Below are positions 32,864-37,471 of a DNA stretch of 37,471 bases, in pieces; the stretch's first letter is position 1, and the number at the start of each line of letters is the position of its first letter. A program made the position numbers and the translations under genes. Source of the stretch: Bradyrhizobium campsiandrae. Its GTDB lineage: Bacteria; Pseudomonadota; Alphaproteobacteria; Rhizobiales; Xanthobacteraceae. Location of the stretch: contig NZ_JAANIH010000002.1 of NCBI RefSeq assembly GCF_014529705.1, forward strand, positions 1 to 37,471, written 5' to 3'. The notes under the pieces are model-generated. The model had not been told where the DNA came from. It saw nothing but the letters and a program-made list of their open reading frames with translations, and ran no database searches.

Positions 32864-35377
32864 TTAGTAGAGACCGCCGGTGCCCGGCCGCATGAAGAAG
32901 CCGGAATCCGGCTGTTGCTGCTGGGACGCCGGCACGCCGCCGCCGCGCCCGTCGGCGTCGGCAACGCCGATCACCGAATAATTGTCCGGCGGCGCCGTGC
33001 CCGGCTTGAAGGCTTCCAGGATGGTTCCGCCGGTCTCACCAGGACCGGCGCGCATGCCGGTCTTGGCGACGACGCGGATCAGCTTGATCCCGGCCGGCAC
33101 CTTGAACGGAACGGCGGGCTTGTCGGCGAGTGCGAGCTTGAGGAAGTCGCGCGCGATGGGGGCGGCCAGATGGCCGCCGGTCGCGGCGTTGCCCTTGCCG
33201 AGCGGCCGCGGCTTGTCGTAGCCCATATAGATCGCGACCGCGATGTCGGGCGAGAAGCCGACGAACCAGGCGTCCTTGGCCTCGTTGGTCGTGCCGGTCT
33301 TGCCGGCGATCGGCTTGCCGACTTCCTTCACGACGGTCGCGGTACCGGCCTGAACAACGCCTTCCATCAGCTCCGTGATCTGATAGGCGGTCATGGAATC
33401 CAGCACCTGCTCGCGGCGGTCGATCAGCTGCGGCTCAGGCTGGTTCTTCCAGCCGCCCGGCGCGTCGCAACCGCGGCATTCGCGCTGGTCATGCTTGAAG
33501 ATAGTGTGGCCGTAGCGGTCCTGAATGCGGTCGATCAGGGTCGGCTTCACGCGGCGCCCGCCATTGGCCAACATCGAATAGGCCGTGACCATGCGCATCG
33601 CCGTGGTCTCGCCGGCACCGAGTGCGTAGGAAAGAAAATTCGGCAGCTCGTCATAGACGCCGAAGCGGCGGGCATATTCGCCGATCAGGGGCATGCCGAT
33701 GTCCTGCGCAAGGCGCACCGTCACGGTGTTGAGTGACTGCCGCAGCGCGTTCCGCAGCGTCACGGGGCCCTGATATTTGTTCGCCGAGAAGTTTTCCGGC
33801 CGCCAGACGCCCGCGCCCTGCCCCTGGTCGATCTCGATCGGCGCGTCGAGCACGACGGTCGACGGCGTGTAGCCATTGTCGAGCGCGGCCGAATAGACGA
33901 TCGGCTTGAACGACGAGCCCGGCTGCCGATAGGCCTGCGTGGCGCGGTTGAACTGGCTCTGGTCGAACGAGAAGCCGCCGACCATCGCCAGCACGCGGCC
34001 GGTCCAGGGGTCCATCACCACCATCGCACCCGACACTTCGGGGATCTGGCGCAGACGATACTGACCTTCGACCGGCTGTCCTTCCTTGGTGAAGAGCGGA
34101 TCGGCATAGATCACGTCGCCGGGCGAGAGCACCTGCGCCACCGAATTCGGCGTCTTGCCCTTGGCATTGCCCTGCGCCGCCCTTGCCCAGCGCACACCAT
34201 CGAGCGTGACGAGGCCGGTCTCACGCTGCTTGCTGACGGCGCCGCCGAGCTCGCGGCTCGGCTGGAAGCCGATCCGCGCCGACTGGTCGCTGGTCTCCAG
34301 CACCACCGCCATGCGCCAGGGCGAGATGTCCGACAGCGACTTGATCTCGGCGAGCTTGACGCCCCAGTCGCCCGAAATATCGAGCTTGCTGATGGCGCCG
34401 CGATAGCCCTGCTGCTCGTCATAGTTGACGAGCCCGGAGACCATGGTCTTGCGCGCCATCACCTGGATCTTCGGATCGAGCGTGGTGCGGACCGACAGAC
34501 CGCCTTCATACAGCTTCTTCTCGCCATAGCGCTCGAAGATGTCGCGGCGAACCTCCTCGGCAAAATATTCGCCAGCGAAGGTGTGGGCGCCGTTGGAACG
34601 GTTGGTGACGGCGAGCGGCTCCTTGCGCGCCTTCTCGGCGTCGGCCTGCTTGATCCAGCCGTTCTCCTGCAGACGGTCGATCACGTAGTTGCGGCGCTCG
34701 ATGGCGCGGTCGCGATTGCGCACCGGATGCAGCGTCGCCGGCATCTTCGGCAGCGCCGCGAGGTAGGAAGCCTCGGCCACCGTGAGCTCGTTCACCGACT
34801 TGTCGAAATAGACCAGCGAAGCGGCGGCAATGCCGTAAGCGCCGAGGCCGAGATAGATCTCGTTCAGATACAGTTCGAGGATCTTGTCCTTCGAATAGGT
34901 CTTCTCGATCCGCATCGCCAGCAAGGCTTCCTTGATCTTGCGCGCGAACGAGACCTCGTTGGTCAGCAGAAAGTTCTTGGCGACCTGCTGGGTGATGGTG
35001 GAGGCGCCCTGCGGGCGGCGGTTGGAGCCGTAATTCTGCAAGTACAGCAGGCCCGCGCGCGCCATGCCGGTGTAGTCGATGCCGCCATGCTCGTAGAAAT
35101 TCTTGTCCTCGGCAGCGAGGAAGGCGTTGATCACGAGCTTCGGCACCGCCTGGATCGGCAGGTACAGCCGCCGCTCCTTGGCGTATTCGCCGAGCAGCGA
35201 GCCGTCGACCGCGTGCACGCGGGTCATCACCGGCGGCTCGTAATCCTGAAGCTGAGAGTAGTCGGGCAAGTCCTTGGAGAAATGCCAGATCAGGCCTGCC
35301 ACGGCCCCGACACCGACAAGGAACAACACGGTTCCCGCAGCGAACAGAAAGCCCATGAACCGCACAAGCAAACGCAT
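32864..35377 (-). CDS. mrcA: Penicillin-binding protein 1A (class A, bifunctional), copy 1
   Basis: This 837-residue inner-membrane enzyme polymerises and crosslinks peptidoglycan. It has one N-terminal helix (about 8-30), a GT51 glycosyltransferase domain with catalytic Glu90 in AAEDKNFYEHGG and QGASTITQQVAKNFLL, then an OB-like linker domain (about 280-440) and a transpeptidase domain. The transpeptidase motifs are S488-S-F-K491, S548-L-N550 and K693-T-G695. A CRGC pair lies at about 634-637. The C-terminus is Gln/Gly/Pro-rich. It is followed by prfB, an order common in alphaproteobacteria. The Shine-Dalgarno is weak (GGA). A second copy lies 241 bp upstream. Confidence 0.96.
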   Translation of the reverse strand: MRLLVRFMGFLFAAGTVLFLVGVGAVAGLIWHFSKDLPDYSQLQDYEPPVMTRVHAVDGSLLGEYAKERRLYLPIQAVPKLVINAFLAAEDKNFYEHGGIDYTGMARAGLLYLQNYGSNRRPQGASTITQQVAKNFLLTNEVSFARKIKEALLAMRIEKTYSKDKILELYLNEIYLGLGAYGIAAASLVYFDKSVNELTVAEASYLAALPKMPATLHPVRNRDRAIERRNYVIDRLQENGWIKQADAEKARKEPLAVTNRSNGAHTFAGEYFAEEVRRDIFERYGEKKLYEGGLSVRTTLDPKIQVMARKTMVSGLVNYDEQQGYRGAISKLDISGDWGVKLAEIKSLSDISPWRMAVVLETSDQSARIGFQPSRELGGAVSKQRETGLVTLDGVRWARAAQGNAKGKTPNSVAQVLSPGDVIYADPLFTKEGQPVEGQYRLRQIPEVSGAMVVMDPWTGRVLAMVGGFSFDQSQFNRATQAYRQPGSSFKPIVYSAALDNGYTPSTVVLDAPIEIDQGQGAGVWRPENFSANKYQGPVTLRNALRQSLNTVTVRLAQDIGMPLIGEYARRFGVYDELPNFLSYALGAGETTAMRMVTAYSMLANGGRRVKPTLIDRIQDRYGHTIFKHDQRECRGCDAPGGWKNQPEPQLIDRREQVLDSMTAYQITELMEGVVQAGTATVVKEVGKPIAGKTGTTNEAKDAWFVGFSPDIAVAIYMGYDKPRPLGKGNAATGGHLAAPIARDFLKLALADKPAVPFKVPAGIKLIRVVAKTGMRAGPGETGGTILEAFKPGTAPPDNYSVIGVADADGRGGGVPASQQQQPDSGFFMRPGTGGLY
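33917..34740. repeat. Near-identical direct repeat, unit in mrcA copy 1
   Basis: This 824-bp stretch matches 36648-37471 at a constant offset of 2731 bp. I count about 19 base differences by eye, almost all silent. The match very probably goes on beyond the right edge. A second short near-identical block (about 33421-33560 with 36155-36294, offset 2734) lies in the transpeptidase domain. Confidence 0.9.
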
Positions 35378-35401
35378 TATGTATTTATCCGTTCAATCCT
35401 G

Positions 35402-35420
35402 GCGCCGATCGATTCGGCGC
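35402..35420. other. Leader hairpin upstream of mrcA copy 1
   Basis: GCGCCGA (35402-35408) and TCGGCGC (35414-35420) form a perfect 7-bp stem with a TCGAT loop, 25 nt before the mrcA start. A -10-like TATAAA on the minus strand (35510-35515) could place this in the mRNA leader, but its -35 is poor. Confidence 0.4.
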
Positions 35421-35538
35421 TTTCCAGCCAAGCAATTCACCCGCCTGCCCGCTTACATTGACACCGAGCCCCGGTTCGTCCGCCGAGAGGATTTTCGCTG
35501 ATTCAGCGTTTTATAGTGCGTCCGCTGTGGCCAAACTA

Positions 35539-35565
35539 GGGCTTTGGGCGGGTCAGGCAAAGCCC
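35539..35565 (-). terminator. Stem-loop between the two mrcA copies
   Basis: GGGCTTTG (35539-35546) and CAAAGCCC (35558-35565) form a perfect 8-bp stem downstream of copy 2. On the minus strand it is followed by TAGTTT, a weak T-tract. It could end copy 2 transcripts and separate expression of the two genes. Confidence 0.5.
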
Positions 35566-35618
35566 CTTGTTTCGCTCTGGCGACCACGAACTCGTCTCCA
35601 GAGGACCCTACCAGCAGC

Positions 35619-37471
35619 CTACCACAGTCCGCCGGTCCCCGAACGCATGATGAAACCCGTCTCAGGCGGCGGCACTTGCGGCGGACGGGCGTCATCGTCG
35701 GTCAAGCCAATGGCCGCGTAATTGTCCGAGGGCGCGCTACCGGGCTTGAAGGCCTCCAAAATGGTCCGGCCGGAATCGCCTGGCCCCGGCCGCAGACCGG
35801 TCTTGGCATCGACCCGAATTAACTTGATACCGGCGGGTATGCTGAATGGCGTCGCCGGTTTATCGGCAAGCGCCAGCTTCATGAAATCCCTGGCGATCGG
35901 AGCGGCGGTATGGCCCGCCTGGGCACTTCGGCCCAGGCTGCGCGGCTTGTCGTAGCCAACATAGAGGCCGACGACGAGGTCCGGCGAAAAGCCGACAAAC
36001 CAAAGATCCTTTGCCTCACTGGTGGTGCCGGTTTTGCCGGCAATCGGCTTACCCACCTCACGCAAAGCCATCGCGGTGCCCCCCTGAACCACGCCCTCCA
36101 TCATTGACGTGATTTGATAGGCCGACAGAACGTCCAACACCTGCTCGCGGCGGTCGATCAGCTGCGGCTCGGGCTGGTTCTTCCAGCCGCCCGGCGCGTC
36201 GCAACCGCGGCATTCGCGCTGGTCATGCTTGAAGATGGTGTGGCCGTAGCGGTCCTGAATGCGGTCGATCAGGGTCGGCTTCACCCGGCGGCCGCCATTG
36301 GCGATCATCGAATAGGCCGTGGCCATGCGCATCACCGTGGTTTCGCCAGTGCCGAGCGAATAGGACAGATAGTTGGGCACCTCGTCATAGACACCGAAGC
36401 GGCGGGCATATTCGCCGATCAGGGGCATGCCGATGTCCTGCGCAAGGCGCACCGTCACGGTGTTGCGCGACAGCCGCAGCGCATTGCGCAAGGTCATGGG
36501 CCCCATATACTTCCCGACATCAAAGTTCTCCGGCCGCCAGACGCCGGCCTGACCCTGATCGATCTCGATCGGCGCATCGAGCACGACGCTCGATGGCGTG
36601 TAGCCATTGTCGATCGCGGCCGAATAGACGATCGGCTTGATGGTCGAGCCGGGTTGCCGATAGGCCTGCGTGGCGCGGTTGAACTGGCTCTGGTCGAACG
36701 AGAAGCCGCCGACCATCGCCAGCACGCGGCCAGTCCAGGGATCCATCACCACCATCGCACCCGACACTTCGGGAATCTGCCGCAGACGGTACTGACCTTC
36801 GACCGGCTGTCCTTCCTTGGTGAAGAGCGGATCGGCATAGATCACGTCGCCGGGCGAGAGCACCTGCGCCACCGAATTCGGCGTCTTGCCCTTGGCACTG
36901 CCCTGCGCCGCCCTTGCCCAGCGTACACCATCGAGCGTGACGAGGCCGGTCTCACGCTGCTTGCTGACGGCGCCGCCGAGCTCGCGGCTCGGCTGAAAGC
37001 CGATCCGCGCCGACTGGTCGCTGGTCTCCAGCACCACCGCCATGCGCCAGGGCGAGATGTCCGACAGCGACTTGATCTCGGCGAGCTTGACGCCCCAGTC
37101 ACCCGAAATATCGAGCTTGCTGATGGCGCCGCGATAGCCCTGCTGCTCGTCGTAGTTGACGAGCCCGGAGACCATGGTCTTGCGCGCCATCACCTGGATC
37201 TTCGGATCGAGCGTGGTGCGGACCGACAGACCGCCTTCATAGAGCTTCTTCTCGCCATAGCGCTCGAAGATGTCGCGGCGGACCTCCTCGGCAAAATATT
37301 CGCCGGCGAAGGTATGCGCACCGTTGGAACGGTTGGTGACGGCCAGCGGCTCCTTGCGCGCCTTCTCGGCGTCGGCCTGCTTGATCCAGCCGTTCTCCTG
37401 CAGACGGTCGATCACGTAGTTGCGGCGCTCGATGGCGCGGTCGCGATTGCGCACCGGATGCAGCGTCGCCG
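35619..37471 (-). CDS. Penicillin-binding protein 1A, copy 2 (5' end cut by window edge)
   Basis: The frame is open from the right edge to a TAG at 35619, so 617 codons including the stop are visible; the membrane anchor and GT51 domain lie beyond the edge. The visible part corresponds to residue about 213 onward of copy 1. The transpeptidase motifs are intact but different from copy 1: S-T-I-K (36636-36647) in place of S-S-F-K, S-R-N in place of S-L-N, and GKTGTT. The CRGC pair is kept. From the linker domain up to the SxxK motif the two proteins are nearly identical; beyond it they differ in patches, most of all in the last 130 residues. It is a functional-looking paralogue, not a pseudogene. 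Confidence 0.94.
   Translation of the reverse strand, partial: ATLHPVRNRDRAIERRNYVIDRLQENGWIKQADAEKARKEPLAVTNRSNGAHTFAGEYFAEEVRRDIFERYGEKKLYEGGLSVRTTLDPKIQVMARKTMVSGLVNYDEQQGYRGAISKLDISGDWGVKLAEIKSLSDISPWRMAVVLETSDQSARIGFQPSRELGGAVSKQRETGLVTLDGVRWARAAQGSAKGKTPNSVAQVLSPGDVIYADPLFTKEGQPVEGQYRLRQIPEVSGAMVVMDPWTGRVLAMVGGFSFDQSQFNRATQAYRQPGSTIKPIVYSAAIDNGYTPSSVVLDAPIEIDQGQAGVWRPENFDVGKYMGPMTLRNALRLSRNTVTVRLAQDIGMPLIGEYARRFGVYDEVPNYLSYSLGTGETTVMRMATAYSMIANGGRRVKPTLIDRIQDRYGHTIFKHDQRECRGCDAPGGWKNQPEPQLIDRREQVLDVLSAYQITSMMEGVVQGGTAMALREVGKPIAGKTGTTSEAKDLWFVGFSPDLVVGLYVGYDKPRSLGRSAQAGHTAAPIARDFMKLALADKPATPFSIPAGIKLIRVDAKTGLRPGPGDSGRTILEAFKPGSAPSDNYAAIGLTDDDARPPQVPPPETGFIMRSGTGGLW
36648..37471. repeat. 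Near-identical direct repeat, unit in mrcA copy 2
   Basis: This is the partner of 33917-34740. The repeat is cut by the window edge. Its left limit falls exactly at the SxxK motif of the transpeptidase, where the two copies begin to diverge. Confidence 0.9.

Noticed and set aside
35619..37471. Second mrcA as an assembly duplicate or pseudogene
   Set aside because: The transpeptidase region and C-terminus differ at many codons while the frame and all three active-site motifs are kept, so it is a true second gene.
1..37471. CRISPR arrays, tRNA or rRNA genes, insertion sequences, phage genes, toxin-antitoxin pairs
   Set aside because: None could be recognised on either strand.

Overview
The window reads as a stretch of chromosome from an alphaproteobacterium of the Bradyrhizobium / Nitrobacteraceae type. 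This rests on high GC content with strong G/C third positions, on an order of genes typical of Rhizobiales, and on family resemblances; no database search was run. There are no rRNA or tRNA genes, insertion sequences, phage genes or CRISPR arrays. Most genes are housekeeping, envelope or transport functions. The most accessory-looking part is a glycan-export operon at about 21.9-27.5 kb.

Layout, left to right. 1-2634 (minus): sufB (cut by the left edge) and a cysteine desulfurase, the start of an Fe-S cluster assembly operon. 2686-4874: a membrane acyltransferase divergent from a membrane-anchored LytTR regulator, with an inverted repeat between them. 5225-5872: an alpha/beta hydrolase. 5883-6895 (minus): glutathione S-transferase and SMR exporter behind a promoter crowded with palindromes. 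7008-9531: anmK (muropeptide recycling) divergent from tyrS. 9588-11519: an MFS transporter and a DoxX protein. 11884-13578: a chemoreceptor. 13584-17297 (minus): a very long AsmA/DUF3971-type envelope protein. 17589-19766: a 1-Cys peroxiredoxin with a lysine-rich tail, then a membrane-anchored M23 peptidase.

19804-27502 is the region of most interest. A DUF6502-DUF5666 pair (minus) is divergent from a five-gene plus-strand operon: a 53-residue membrane protein, a natural fusion of a GT4 glycosyltransferase with an ABC-2 polysaccharide permease, a short Wzt/KpsT-like ATPase, a second glycosyltransferase, and a WaaL-like O-antigen ligase. The 124 bp between the two transcription units holds two recognisable sigma70-type promoters. 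Each is overlaid by a 17-bp GTGG-N9-CCAC palindrome. The minus promoter would make a leaderless DUF6502 mRNA. Because the DUF6502 protein has a helix-turn-helix-like stretch, I infer that it is the regulator acting on both promoters.

27496-32749 (minus): an orphan branched-chain-amino-acid-type binding protein, two EamA transporters, a beta-hydroxyacid dehydrogenase, and prfB with its programmed +1 frameshift intact. 32864-37471 (minus): two tandem class A penicillin-binding protein (mrcA) genes, the second cut by the right edge. Their glycosyltransferase and linker parts are almost identical in DNA, while the transpeptidase motifs and C-termini have diverged, a mosaic that suggests gene conversion.
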